In this document: piece after piece, positions 1 through 12,288 of the stretch
Layout of the letters: each line of letters opens with the position of its first letter
Numbering within the stretch: the stretch's first letter is position 1
Notes under the pieces: model-generated
The model's input: only the letters and a program-made list of their open reading frames with translations
What the model was told of the DNA's origin: nothing
Databases searched by the model: none
Made by a program: the position numbers and the translations under genes
Assembly: GCF_000220395.1 (NCBI RefSeq)
Contig: NW_004086162.1
Location: 1 to 64,000, forward strand
Source of the DNA: Ichthyophthirius multifiliis
Taxonomy: Eukaryota > Ciliophora > Oligohymenophorea > Hymenostomatida
Direction of reading: 5' to 3'
DNA: 64,000 bases

Positions 1-2358
1 TTTATAACATTTATTGTTATAATAGTAAATAGCATCTTATTAACATTTAATAATTGGAACACATTCTCTTTTTTCGATATCCTCAAATTAATTTTCAGAA
101 CATTAATAAACACATTTTCCTTCTTATAAGAATAATCCACTTTTACAAGAAAGGCAAGTCTTTAAGTCACTTGAGCATTATTAGCATTATTAAGAACATT
201 TAGCACATTAATCCCCTATTTTAACATATTATGAATATTCATCACATACTGCACATATAGTTTGCGATTAACATTATCTACATCCTATAATTTCGCATAT
301 TTAACATGTTTTATTTTCTTAATTAGCGAATGTTCCTTCTGGACATTAATTAACAACAACACATTTACCAGTTTTTAAATTAAGAAAGAACTAGTCTTTA
401 CATTTAGTACATTATTCATGAACATCAGAATCACATCTCTCACATTCTTACTCACATCCTTAACTTACTGATTTTTCACATGTTTTTTAATTTATTAATT
501 AGAAGTTATTACTACATTATTTTACACATTTTCCTTCTTCCAAATATGTCAAGAAACCGCATTCTAAGCAATCATTCTTTGAAGCACCAGAACATTTTAT
601 ACATGACATATCACACTTAGCACATATATTATTTGTATTATCTTAGTAATAACCATTAGGACACTATTCTCTACATACTTTATCAGGATTTGCAAATTTA
701 CCCTAGGGACATTATTAAACACACTTTTAGAAATATTCATCTAAAATAAATTATTTACAATTTGTTATTTAAATATCACAATCAGATCCCATCCAACCAA
801 ATGTGCATTTACATTATCCATTTATACAAATACCCTTTTGAGAACAATATTTAGGACATTCAGGAGAATAACTACAAAATTCTCTTAAATTATCAGGACA
901 AGAAATGAAACCGAATTCTGGTTTTCCTTGCACAACTTCTATTTACTTTCCTTCATCTTATTATGTACATATTAATTTTTATAATTTTTAGTTAGGAAAA
1001 CCTATTGTAATATAAGTAAAATCAGGAGAACATAAAACGTGATGACAACGAGTATTTCTATGGAAATTTATACCTTTTCCATCATTAGCAGTAGATCGAA
1101 AGCATCTAGAATTACCTCCATAATATTCTAATGTATTCTCATCATAATAGGTTTACTTTGAATAATCTTCACAATAAACAGAATTTTTAATATTTTTGCA
1201 ATTATCCATGAAACTACTTTCGAAAACTTACCCATAACCATCATTTTATGATGAGCATTATACAGGAGAATGTTCTATTTGGCTAAACTCAGGATAATAA
1301 GTATTAGATTAGCAAGCTTTAAGAGCAAAATCACATCCTTTATTTTTTCCCCATTATATATTATTAGCCATACTTTCGTTTACTTCAGCATAATAACCAG
1401 TATCTTTTAATACAGCAATAGTAAAAATAGATAATATAAATTCCCTTCCAGAAGAATCGGCAGTCATCAATTCATCAAAAAGGATTGTTTTTTCCCAATG
1501 AGAACCAATAGAATTAATATCTCCATCGTTCTCTAATTGCATTCCTTCTAAAGTAGGACATCCATAATATTTTCTAGCAGTAGCAAGCACATTTGGAGTA
1601 GACATGATAATAGTTTATTTACCCCTTATAGGAACTGTTCTTACATAATTATTTATTTCATTATCATAATAATTTCCGGTTTAAGGATTTATCCAATATC
1701 TATATAAACCTCTTGAAAATCCTAAAATATGCAACATTTCATGCAAAATAACATTTAAATCACTTTTGAATCCAGGATTAGTATTTTATTATAATATTTT
1801 ATCCAAATTTACCATTATCACACCATAATTAACTCTTTTTAAAGCTGGATCCATTTAACAATGAACAGCATTAGCTAAATTAGAAGAATCTGGACTATTA
1901 TATTAGGCAACCCAAATATGAATATCAGAATTTCTCTCACCATCTGCTCTATATTTTGGAGGAATATTTATATTCTAACATTTTTCACTATTATATATAT
2001 TAGGCCCTAAAGCAGGTATTACTTTTAAAAGTTATTACAAATATTCTTAAATAAAATTCATTTTATATTTTAAATTATTTTATTAACGAATAGTTATATC
2101 ATTTTAATTTTAACCAAATAAAATATAATCAAAAGTAATTCTTATGGGTTATGCTTACTAAGGCAAGTTAGCCATCTGCAAATTTCTATTTTATGTGTTT
2201 TTTAGAACTTTTTCATTTTATATTCTTCGTGTTTATTCTATTTGATCATTGACTTCTGAGAAATTAAATTCAGTATCATGATTGCATACATGATTATATG
2301 CTTAGGAAATTAACAATATTATTAAAATTGTGTTTTTAAAGCATTATTAAAATTTCAT
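1..2358 (-). CDS. leishmanolysin-like M8 metalloprotease, copy 1 (3' part outside window)
   Basis: Secreted or surface zinc metalloprotease of the leishmanolysin (GP63) family. Read with TAA/TAG as Gln the frame is open from the ATG at 2358 to the window edge, 786 codons. It starts with a hydrophobic signal peptide (ILIILLISQA at about residues 11-20), then a propeptide-like region, the zinc motif HEMLHILGF near residue 209, a GSHWEK motif that should supply the third zinc histidine, and the Met-turn ELMTA. An EGF-like six-cysteine module and CxxC-rich repeats follow. It is the mirror image of the copy at 5932-8904: the 83-residue stretch around the Met-turn is identical, while the segment just after it differs clearly (YSKQTYYDENTLEYYGG against YKEKKYNDQYQLQYYGV). 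The C-terminal end lies left of position 1. Family assignment is firm; substrate is unknown. Confidence 0.9.
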
Positions 2359-3239
2359 TTTATTTTATTTTAGTTTATTTTATTAATTAATTATATATAT
2401 ATTTTTTTTTTTATCTTATATATATTATGTCTATTTCATTTTCTAAAATAAATTATTATTAATTTATTTATTTATATTAATATATAATTTATCAGAAAAA
2501 AAATATAATTTAATTAATCATTTTTATTATATCCAGATTTAATAATTTTAAAATGTTAATAAATTATTATAAAATGATTATTTTTTTTAATAAAACATTG
2601 ATTTTGTAAATTAGATATTATTTATAAAATGTAATTATTTTATTTTTATAAGAAAATTATGAAAATAAACAGTAAGCATTAAAACATATGCGACAGTATA
2701 ATTAATATTAATTATATATTATAAAAAAATCATTTATTTCTAAGTAATAAATAAAAAATTATATGAATTATATTAAAAATATTTAATAAAAATTATAATA
2801 TTTTTAATATTTATATTACTTGATTTTATATAAAAAGAATCTTTATATAATAAATAAAATTATATTTATTTTTATTATAAACCAAAAATCATAATAAAAA
2901 ATTTTTAGTTAAGAAATAATATTAAATTTTTATAAAAAATATAAAAATAATAAAACATATCTAAAATGATATGTACAAGAAAAAAAAAAATTATAACAAT
3001 TTTATAAATAAATTTATATATCATATAATTAAATTTTAATAGAAACAATAATATTAATTTATTTTCAAGTCAAATAAAATAAAATTAATTTTTTATATAT
3101 AAATTAATTTAATGTAGATTTTTCAAAGAATTTTATTTATATATTAATAAAGTTGCATTTTATTTATATATTAATAAAATAAAAAGGCATCTATGCATAA
3201 ATAATAAATAAAAGTATTTCGTTTGCTATCGGCCTTACT
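2359..3239. other. AT-rich 5' flank of copy 1
   Basis: No gene is seen. The sequence is almost pure A/T. Read on the minus strand it matches, with many changes, the flank between the foldback element and copy 2 (5047-5931), for example the TTTATTTATTATTTATRCATAG stretch next to the element. It therefore belongs to the duplicated unit and probably holds the promoter of copy 1. Confidence 0.6.
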
Positions 3240-3420
3240 TACTAAGGTAAACGCAATTGATCCCATTTTCCGAAATTAATCTCCTTAAGGCTCAGTTAGT
3301 ACTAAAAATATAAAAAGAGTTTTCGACACTCATACTTTTCAAGCAATCCCCACTTTATTACTCAAGAAGCTTTAAGGCGCTTAACTTCGGAATTAGAATT
3401 GAATACAATGTGTAACAAAA
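3231..3420 (-). mobile_element. foldback (MITE-like) element A, internally shortened
   Basis: A GC-richer island in the AT spacer. Its left side begins TACTAAGGTAAACGC and contains CTCCTTAAGGCTCAGTTAGT. Its right side, reverse complemented, contains GAAGTTAAGCGCCTTAAAGC. The two sides are imperfect inverted copies of one another. It is homologous to element B (4766-5046) in reverse orientation, as expected if it was copied together with the inverted protease gene. No transposase is encoded, so it would be non-autonomous. The outer TA could be a target-site remnant, as in Tc1/mariner-type elements; that is inference. Confidence 0.6.
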
Positions 3421-4760
3421 TCATTGTGTATTTTACTTTTTTATATGCTTATTTATATACAGAAATGAATCATGAACTTAATTACCATAATTTTCTTTAT
3501 TAATAAATTAAAAAAAAATTATTTTAATGAAAATTTTAATAGAAATAACTAATTATAAATAGTATAACATTTTATAATTAAATAAAATTATTTATATATA
3601 AATAAAAATAAATTTAAATTATTTAATATTATATATATTACCAATTGTATACATTTTAAATAAAAATTTTATTTATTTTCAAAACTATAAATAAATATAT
3701 ACTTAAAAAAATTTCACTATAAATAAATTTGTTTTGCGAATGATTAATATAAGTTGACACGTAAATATTTTAGTTATAAAGGACTCAATTATTCAAAAAT
3801 AATTTTTTGGGCTAACTGTTCTTAGAAGTAGAAATTATTTTTAATTGATAGGCAATCTATCTCAATTTAAAAATAAAAAATATATTAATAATACATTTTG
3901 AAATACCATAATTTTATAAAATAAAAAATTAAATTATTTAGAAAATAATTTTTTTAATTTTTAATATAAGAAAATTTTTAAATATTCATTCTTTATTTTA
4001 AATAAAATATTAAATAATAATTAATTATAAAAGATACATTAAAACAAAAAATCTATAAAATATATATTTATTAATTAAATAATAAAATATATTTAATATA
4101 ATTATTAATTAAATATAAATATATATATTATATATAAAAAAATAAAAAAATTTATATTAAATAAATTTTGTAATAAAAAAAATTATAAATATTTTATGAA
4201 ATATATTAAATTAATTAAATTTTTAATTTATTTTATATATTAAATATTAAAAAAAAAATATTTGTTATATTAATTATTTTAAAAAATATTAAAAAAAAAA
4301 AATATTTTTTAAAAAAATGAATAATAAATTATATTAATTTTATATATAATAAAATATGTATAAATATATATTAAAATATTTATTTAAATTAATTATAATT
4401 TACATATATTTAAAATAAAAAATCATGAAATTTATATATTTATAAACAATTAAGTTTTAAAATATCATTTATATAATAATTATTTAATATTTATATTAAA
4501 ATAAATTAGTTCATTACTTTACTATATAAAATTTTAAATATTTCATATATTATTTTAATTTTTTAATTTTTTTAATTATTTACTTATTTATATTATTTTT
4601 AATTACTTATTTTAATTAAATGATTTTTTATAAAAAGTTTTATAAAAAATATTTATTTTAAATTATTAATAAAGAAAATAATATTAATTTAGTTTATGAT
4701 GTATTTATTTCATTGTATAAGCAAATATAAATAGCAAAAATGCATAATGTTTTTTTGGTC
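3421..4760. other. AT-rich spacer between the two inverted units
   Basis: About 1.3 kb of nearly pure A/T with no coding signal on either strand. It holds the axis of the inverted duplication at about 4.1 kb. One slightly less AT-rich patch at 3730-3860 (with GACACGTAAAT and AAAGGACTCAATTATTC) resembles neither gene nor element and has no function I can assign. Confidence 0.5.
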
Positions 4761-4765
4761 GGCCT

Positions 4766-5046
4766 TACTAAAGTGAACACAACGTATCCAATTCAAACTC
4801 AAAATTTAAGCGCCTTAAAGCTTGGTGAATACTATTATATGGACTGTTTGGGATGTACGAGTGTAGAAAGCACTTTATATATTTATTTTTTTCATAATAA
4901 ATAAATATTTATATTAAATAAAAAGAAAGTATATTAAGGGCTGTCCAAACTCGGACTTGCAAAGCGGTCCCTGATCTTAGAACTAACAAAGCCTTAAGGT
5001 GCTTAACTTAGGAAATCATATGGAATCAAAAGTGTTCACCTTAGTA
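4766..5046 (+). mobile_element. foldback (MITE-like) element B, most complete copy
   Basis: The left end reads TACTAAAGTGAACAC and the right end, reverse complemented, TACTAAGGTGAACAC. The arms stay alignable for about 110 bp each (GCGCCTTAAAGCTT against GCACCTTAAGGCTT) around a 60 bp A/T core. Both ends abut TA, which fits a TA target duplication. There is no open frame inside. A preceding TCGGCCTTAC is shared with element A, so the true boundary may lie a few bases further out. It ends 886 bp before the start codon of protease copy 2; element A ends 882 bp before copy 1. Confidence 0.7.
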
Positions 5047-5842
5047 TGACAGAAAAAAAAGAATTATTTTTTATTTATTATTTATACATAGATATTTTTT
5101 TTATTTAAAACAAACGACATCATTAATTTATACACATAATTTCTTTAAAAAATATATATTAAATTAATCCATAAATAAAAAAATTAATTTTGTTATTTGA
5201 ATTAGATAAAAATATCATATTTTTATTTCTATTAAAAAATGTAATATTATGTAAAAAATTATTATAAAAATTAAAATATAATATTTTTCTTAAATATATA
5301 AATTTTGATTTATTTTAAAATTTTTATATTTTTTTATAAATATATTTATTTTAATCTTTAAGAAAAAATCTATTATTATAATTTCTGGTTTAATAAGAAA
5401 AATAAAGATATATTTTAATAATTAAATTTTTTGTTTAATAAAAATAAAATAATTTGTATATAACATTTATATATGATATATTAATATTTATTTTATTATA
5501 ATTTAAAAATAATGGTTTTATTAAATTTAAATATAACATAATAAAATTAATGATTGTGTCACATATATTTAAATACTTAATGTTTATTTATATAAATTTT
5601 TAATAAAATAAAATAAATACATTATATAAATAATAACTAAATAGCATTATGAATTTGATGTAAAAAATAAAATATTTTATGGTAATATATTAATATTTTA
5701 AAATTTATTCTTATAATTATAATAATAAAAAAAATAATTTATAAAATTTTAATTATTTGCTGATACAAAAAAAAATTATAAATAGTATATTAATTATAAA
5801 ATAAAATAGACAAATATATATAGAAAAAAAAATAAAAAATAT

Positions 5843-5874
<32 letters not shown>

Positions 5875-5931
5875 GATTATATATATATATACATTAATTT
5901 ATATAAATATTTTTTTAATAATTAAAATTAA
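5047..5931. other. AT-rich 5' flank of copy 2
   Basis: No gene. It is homologous to the flanks of copies 1 and 3. It includes an (AT)n run at about 5839-5890 just ahead of the start codon region. Promoter elements cannot be recognised at this base composition. Confidence 0.5.
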
Positions 5932-8904
5932 ATGAAATTTTTAAAAAGCTTTAAAAACATAATTTTAATATTATTATTTATTTCCTAAGCATATAATCAT
6001 GTATGCAATCATGATACTGAATTTAATTTCTCAGAAGTGAATGATCAAATAGAATAAACACGAAGAATATAAAATGAAAAAGTTCTAAAAAACACATAAA
6101 ATAGAAATTTGCAGATGGCTAACTTGCCTTAGTAAGCATAACCCATAAGAATTACTTTTGATTATATTTTATTTGGTTAAAATTAAAATGATATAACTAT
6201 TCGTTAATAAAATAATTTAAAATATAAAATGAATTTTATTTAAGAATATTTGTAATAACTTTTAAAAGTAATACCTGCTTTAGGGCCTAATATATATAAT
6301 AGTGAAAGATGTTAGAATATAAATATTCCTCCAAAATATAGAGCAGATGGTGAGAGAAATTCTGATATTCATATTTGGGTTGCCTAATATAATAGTCCAG
6401 ATTCTTCTAATTTAGTTAATGCTGTTCATTGTTAAATGGATCCAGCTTTAAAAAGAGTTAATTTTGGTATTATTACTGTAAATATGATAAACTTCGATAA
6501 TATAAATTAAGATTTTACTTATCCTGGATTCAAAAGAGATTTAAATGTTATTTTGCATGAAATGTTGCATATTTTAGGATTTTCAAGAGGTTTATATAGA
6601 TATTGGTTAAATCCTTAAACCGGAAATTATTATGATAATGAAATAATTAATTATGTAAGAACAGTTCCTATAAGGGGTAAATAAACTATTATCATGTCTA
6701 CTCCAAATGTGCTTGCTACTGCTAGAAAATATTATGGATGTCCTACTTTAGAAGGAATGCAATTAGAGAACGATGGAGATATTAATTCTATTGGTTCTCA
6801 TTGGGAAAAAACAATCCTCTTTGATGAATTGATGACTGCCGATTCTTCTGGAAGGGAATTTATATTATCTATTTTTACTATTGCTGTATTAAAAGATACT
6901 GGTTATTATGCTGAAGTAAATGAAAGTATGGCTAATAATATATAATGGGGAAAAAATAAAGGATGTGATTTTGCTCTTAAAGCTTGCTAATCTAATACTT
7001 ATTATTCTGAATTTAATTAAACAGAACATTCTCGTCAATAATAATGCTCTTCATAAAATGATGGCTATGGAGAAGTTGTTGAAAGTAGTTTCATGGATAA
7101 TTGCAAAAATATTAAAAATTCTGTTTATTGTGAAGATTATAAAGAGAAAAAATATAATGATTAGTATCAATTGTAATATTATGGAGTTAATTCTAGATGC
7201 TTTCATTCTACTGCTAATAATGGAAATCGTAATTCCCATAGAAATACTCGTTGTCATCACGTTATATGCTCTCCTGATTTTACTTATATTACAATAGATT
7301 TTCCCCGTGAAGAATTTCAAAAATTAGTATGCAATTAATAAGATGAAGGAAAGTAAATAGAAGTCGTTTAAGGAAAACCAGAATTTGGTTACATTACTTG
7401 TCCTAATAATTTAAGAGAATTTTGCAGTTATAAAGAATGTCCTAATTATTGTAATTAAAAGGGTATCTGTATAAATGGATAATGTATATGCACATTTGGT
7501 TGGGCGGGATCTGAATGTAGTATTTAAATAAAATCTGATAAATAATTTGTTTTAGATGATAAAAACGAAAAATGTGTTTAATAATGTCCCTAGGGTAAAT
7601 TTGCAAATCCTGATAAAGTATGTAGAGAATAGTGTCCTAATGGTTATTACTAAGATAATATAAATAATATATGTGCTAAGTGTGATATGTCATGTATAAA
7701 ATGTTCTGGTGCTTCAAAGAATGATTGCTTAGAATGCGGTTTCTTGACATATTTGGAAGAAGGAAAATGTGTAAAATAATGTAGTAATAACTTCTAATTA
7801 ATAAATTAAAAAACATGTGAAAAATCAGTAAGTTAAGGATGTGAGTAAGAATGTGAGAGATGTGATTCTGATGCTCATGAATAATGTACTAAATGTAAAG
7901 ACTAGTTCTTTCTTAATTTAAAAACTGGTAAATGTGTTGTTGTTAATTAATGTCCAGAAGGAACATTCGCTAATTAAGAAAATAAAACATGTTAAATATG
8001 CGAAATTATAGGATGTAGATAATGTTAATCGCAAACTATATGTGCAGTATGTGATGAATATTCATAATATGTTAAAATAGGGGATTAATGTGCTAAATGT
8101 TCTTAATAATGCTAATAATGCTCAAGTGACTTAAAGACTTGCCTTTCTTGTAAAAGTGGATTATTCTTATAAGAAGGAAAATGTGTTTATTAATGTTCTG
8201 AAAATTAATTTGAGGATATCGAAAAAAGAGAATGTGTTCCAATTATTAAATGTTAATAAGGTGCTATTTACTATTATAACAATAAATGTTATAAAAGTTG
8301 TCCTTCAAATACGACATATAAAAATAATAAATGCTTAAAATGTAATAATGGTTGTCTATTATGTTTAGAACAAAGTATATGTGATAAATGTGATACTAAT
8401 AACGGTTGGGAACATATTGAATTTAATAGGAGTAATTGTAGTAATATATAATGTGATGTTTCATCATGTCTAAAATGTTCTAAAAACAATAAAAAAAAAT
8501 GTACATAATGTTATGATGGATACATATTGTATAAAAATAAGTGTTTGCGATTTTGTCCTGATACTTATTATCATGATTTGAATAAATAAGCATGTATAAA
8601 ATGTCGTAAAGGATGTTTAAGTTGTTCTTCTTAAGAATGTTACGAATGTGATAATAAAAATGGTTTTTATTATTAAAATGGAAAATGCAATATAAATAGA
8701 GATGGTACAACAAATAATGAAGGTGATAAAATTGATAATGAAGGTAATAAAATTGATAATGAAGATATTATTACAGATGATGAAGATATAAATAAAAATA
8801 ATGGTATAAGTATAGTTAAAGGAAAAAGTAATATAAACAGTGGAGATATTAGTAGTTATTGTTATTAAACACTATTTTTATTTATAACTTATTTAATGCT
8901 ATGA
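5932..8904 (+). CDS. leishmanolysin-like M8 metalloprotease, copy 2 (complete)
   Basis: Complete 990-residue frame without introns, from ATG 5932 to TGA 8902-8904. Residues 1-20 form a signal peptide. Zinc motif HEMLH is at 209-213 (H209, E210, H213), the likely third ligand is H290 in SHWEK, and the Met-turn methionine is M301 in ELMTA. This is the full catalytic set of peptidase family M8. An EGF-like module lies at about 503-529 (CPNYC...CxCTFGWAGSEC). From about 540 to 925 there are repeated CxxC furin-like or VSP-like modules. An acidic N/D-rich spacer follows (GDKIDNEGNKIDNED), and the end is hydrophobic (LFLFITYLML), which would fit GPI anchoring. A surface or secreted protease is the natural reading. 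It is divergent from copy 1, with which it forms an inverted repeat. Confidence 0.93.
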
Positions 8905-10421
8905 AAATTATAATATTAAAAAAGTAAAATATGAATCATTATTTTGAAAAAATAATAATTCATTATAATTTAATTTTAATAATTTTTAAATAAAATTTTA
9001 TATTTTATAAAATAAAATCTATTGAATTATTGAATAAATAATATATATTAATTTATTTTTTAAAAAAATTAAACCATAAACAAAAATAATATTAATTTTT
9101 TTTTTTTTTTTTATTTATTTATGAATATATAATTAAATAATAATATTATATATATTTATTATTTATTATTTATTTTTTATTATTTAATATTTATCATTTA
9201 TCATTTATTATATAATTTTTATTATTTATATTATATAATATATTATTTTTTTTATATCAATTATTTTAAAATATTTTTTTTATTTTATTATATTTTATTA
9301 TTTATTATTTTTTTTTATAAAATTATAAAATATATAACTTTTTTATTTATTTTTGTTTTTAATTTTTATTTTATTTTTTATAACAAATTTTTAAAAAATA
9401 TATTTTTTATTTTTTAAATTTTATAATATTTACAAAGTTACAACATATTTTTTTTTTTTTAATTTTTTTTGTTTCTAAATTATAAAAAACTTTTATAATA
9501 TTAATATATATATTATATTATATTATTAATTTATTATTGATTTGATATTTTTTTTCTATAAATTTTATAAAAAAAACTTTTCATATTTTATACAATGCTC
9601 ATAAGTTTATTATATATATTTTTTTTATAATTTATTTTTTTATTTTAAATATAGTATTTATTATTTTATACGATATTAAAAATGTAGTATTATTTTGTTT
9701 AATAATAATAATTGATTTAAATAATATTAAATAGAATATCTTGCAAATTTATAATTTTATTTTTTATTTAATTTTTTTATTGCAAATTTTTTATTTTAAT
9801 AATAAGTATTTCTGTTATAAATAAAAAAGCAAATTAAAATAATTATATTATTAATTTTTTTTTTGTCAGGCTTTTATTCTTTTAATGTTTATTTAAAAAA
9901 TATTTATTATGTTCATATTTTTTAATTTCTTATAAATTTTATTATAATTTATTTTTATGAATTGTTTAAATTAAATTAAAAAATAATATAAAAAAATGAA
10001 AATATATAATGCAAATATATCTTCATATTTAATTTTTATTAGATTTAAAATAACCATAATTATTCTAAATATTTTTGTTAAAAATTATCTATTGAAATGG
10101 ACAAACAAAAATATAAATAAATCAAAAATAGACGGAATTTTTTTTTTGAGTAATATAATATATTTAATATTCATTAATTGTTAATTTAACTTTATCTAAT
10201 AAAAAATTATTATTTATAATTTTATCGTATTTATTTTATAGTATATAAAAATTATCGAATAATATATTTATTTTATAAATAATTAATAATAATTTATATA
10301 AAATTTATAAATCATTTATAATATTTAAGAATAACTATTATAGGCTTATTAATTAAATTTTTATTTAGTTTTTTATATTTTTATAAATATATTTGTATTA
10401 TATATTAAATTATTTTTAAAC
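8905..10421. other. AT-rich intergenic region
   Basis: No supported gene. Long T-runs and AT repeats dominate. A 62-codon frame at 9996-10184 (plus strand) has Ile/Asn-rich composition typical of chance frames in this DNA and was not accepted. The stretch nearest 10421 is the unconstrained continuation beyond the relic protease copy. Confidence 0.5.
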
Positions 10422-11170
10422 ACATAGCCACTAAGAAAAAATAAGTTAAAATAAAGCTTAATAACAATAAGTACTAATACCTCCATTATTTGCATTACTT
10501 TCTCTTTAAGATATACTTATTCCATTATTTTTATTGCTATTAACATTATCTGTAACATCATCTCCATTATCTATTTATCTCTCTCATTATTTATATTATT
10601 TACCATTCGTATAATAAAAGCTATTTTTATTATCACATTTGTAACATTCTTAAGAAGTACAACTTAAATATCTTTTACAACATTTTGTGCATGCTTAATT
10701 TTTTTAATCAGGATAATAGGTATTAGGACAATATAATATACACTTATTTCTATACAATAAGTATCCTTCATCACATTATATGCATTCAGCATTCATTTTA
10801 TTATTAGTTTTACATTTTAGACAATGTTAAGCTTCGCATTAATGATTAAAGCAACTATCAACATTTCTATCGAGTTCCCAACCGTTCTTAGTATCACATG
10901 TATTACATCTGCTTTGTTAATAACATATAAGGCAACCTTAATTACATTTAAAGCAAGTATTTATTTCTGTTGCCGTATTCGAAGGACAACTTTTATAACA
11001 TTAATTTTTATAATAGTAAATAGTATTTTATTAACATTTAGTAATTGGAACACATTCCTTTTTTTCAATATCGCTAAATTAAGTATCAGAACATTAAGAA
11101 AAACATTTACCTTATTATAAGTATAACCCATTATTACAAGAAAAACTAGTCTTTTAATTACTTTAAACTT
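10422..11170 (-). pseudogene. leishmanolysin-like relic, C-terminal fragment with lost stop
   Basis: Minus-strand homologue of the last ~250 codons of the full protease copies, covering the final CxxC-rich modules, the acidic N/D spacer and the GGISTYCYQ-type end. Homology to copies 1 and 2 breaks off at about 11165-11170, so signal peptide and catalytic domain are missing. Copy 4 ends TTA TGG ATA TGA; here the matching codons are TAG TGG CTA TGT (last codon at 10422-10424), so the stop is mutated and the frame runs on into AT spacer. Truncation plus stop loss make this a dead copy rather than a short gene. The fragment lies just upstream of element C, in opposite orientation to copy 3. Confidence 0.8.
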
Positions 11171-12288
11171 AATAATATAACTATTTTTTAAATTTTTTAA
11201 ATAAAAAAAATATATATTATTTAATATTTAATATAGATGATATAGAAATTCAAATAATAATTTTATTTATTTAAAAAGATTTTTTCTTTATTTTTATAAA
11301 TACATCTTTGATTAAATAAAAAATAAAAGATTAAACATTTTTTATCAGTATACAAAGTGAACACTACGGATACAGTTTGAAATCTGAATTTTAGGTGCCT
11401 TAAAGATCAATGATTACTAAGGTGGGACAATGCGTTTGGGAAGTCTTTATATTGATAGCCTTTTATATATACTTTTTTTAATAAAAGATAAATTTTAATA
11501 AATATTATGTTCTTTATATTAAAAAATAAAAAAAGTATATAGGGACTTTAATTGTTATTTATATATAGACAATTTTATTATTTATAAAAGAAATTATAAA
11601 TAAATGCATAAATTTATAAAAATAATCCATATAATTATTTTTTATTGGAATTGGAAGTTGACAAAAATAATATATAAATTTCTTTATTGAAAACGTTAAA
11701 TACAATGAGTTATATGTATATTTACAATTATTTTTAAAAATAAAATAACATTTTATTTTCTTGTCTTAAACAAAAATTTATTATTATAATTTTAGATTAA
11801 TAAGAAAATAAATATGTTTTATTTTAATTAATTTTTTTTATTAAAAATTAAATGATATTGTTATTAATACTAAAAATAATTTTATTTTAATAAATTATGT
11901 AAAGACATATTTATTGAATCTATTATTATTTTTTAAATTTTTTTTTTTTTTATAATATATATTTAAAATAATATAATTAATTATAAGGTTGCAAATTTTT
12001 AAAGATTTATGCGTATTCCAAAAAATTTTTTACAAAACAATATAATTAAATATTATAAATAATAATTGCATTACAAAATAATATAAAAAAATATTTTATG
12101 GTAATTTATACATGTTTTAAATTATTTTTAGTTTATTATAAATAAAATTAAAAATAATTTAATTTCTTATAATATAAATAAATATAATAATAATAATTTA
12201 TATTATATAATTAATATATAAATTGTATATTCAATTAAATTAATAAAATAAATAATTATTTATATAAAATTATTATATTAATATTAAA
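11171..12288. other. 5' flank of copy 3, containing element C
   Basis: AT-rich, no gene. The part after element C aligns with the flank of copy 2 (the shared pattern TAATCCAT..AAT..TTTATT followed by a TTGGAATT/TTGAATTAG-like patch), showing that it belongs to the same duplicated unit. Confidence 0.5.
11342..11552 (+). mobile_element. foldback (MITE-like) element C, right arm eroded
   Basis: The left arm matches element B: AAAGTGAACACTACG then GTGCCTTAAAG, then CAATGCGTTTGGGAAGTC against CTGTTTGGGATG in B. The A/T core is followed by a short inverted remnant (AAAAAAGTATATAGGGAC), but the GTGTTCAC right terminus is gone. It sits about 740 bp before the start of protease copy 3, in the same relative place and orientation as B before copy 2. 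Confidence 0.6.

Noticed and set aside
1354..1605. Separate 83-residue protein starting MSTPNVLATARKYYG
   Set aside because: It looks like a small gene only under the standard code. TAA before and after it are Gln codons in the long protease frame.
3216..5060. tRNA or small structured RNA in the GC-richer islands
   Set aside because: The islands are imperfect inverted repeats of a dispersed element; no cloverleaf or T-loop consensus could be drawn.
6920..7297. 125-codon plus-strand frame inside protease copy 2 (and the similar frame at 14706-14987)
   Set aside because: It is the +1 shadow of the cysteine-rich protease frame, which is continuous in the other frame with motifs and correct length; the shadow is Leu/Ile-rich noise.
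9996..10184. 62-residue hypothetical protein
   Set aside because: No domain, composition equal to chance frames in AT spacer, and it lies in the run-off region of a pseudogene.
10824..11120. 98-codon plus-strand frame
   Set aside because: Antisense to the protease relic; the cysteine codons of the relic give its composition.
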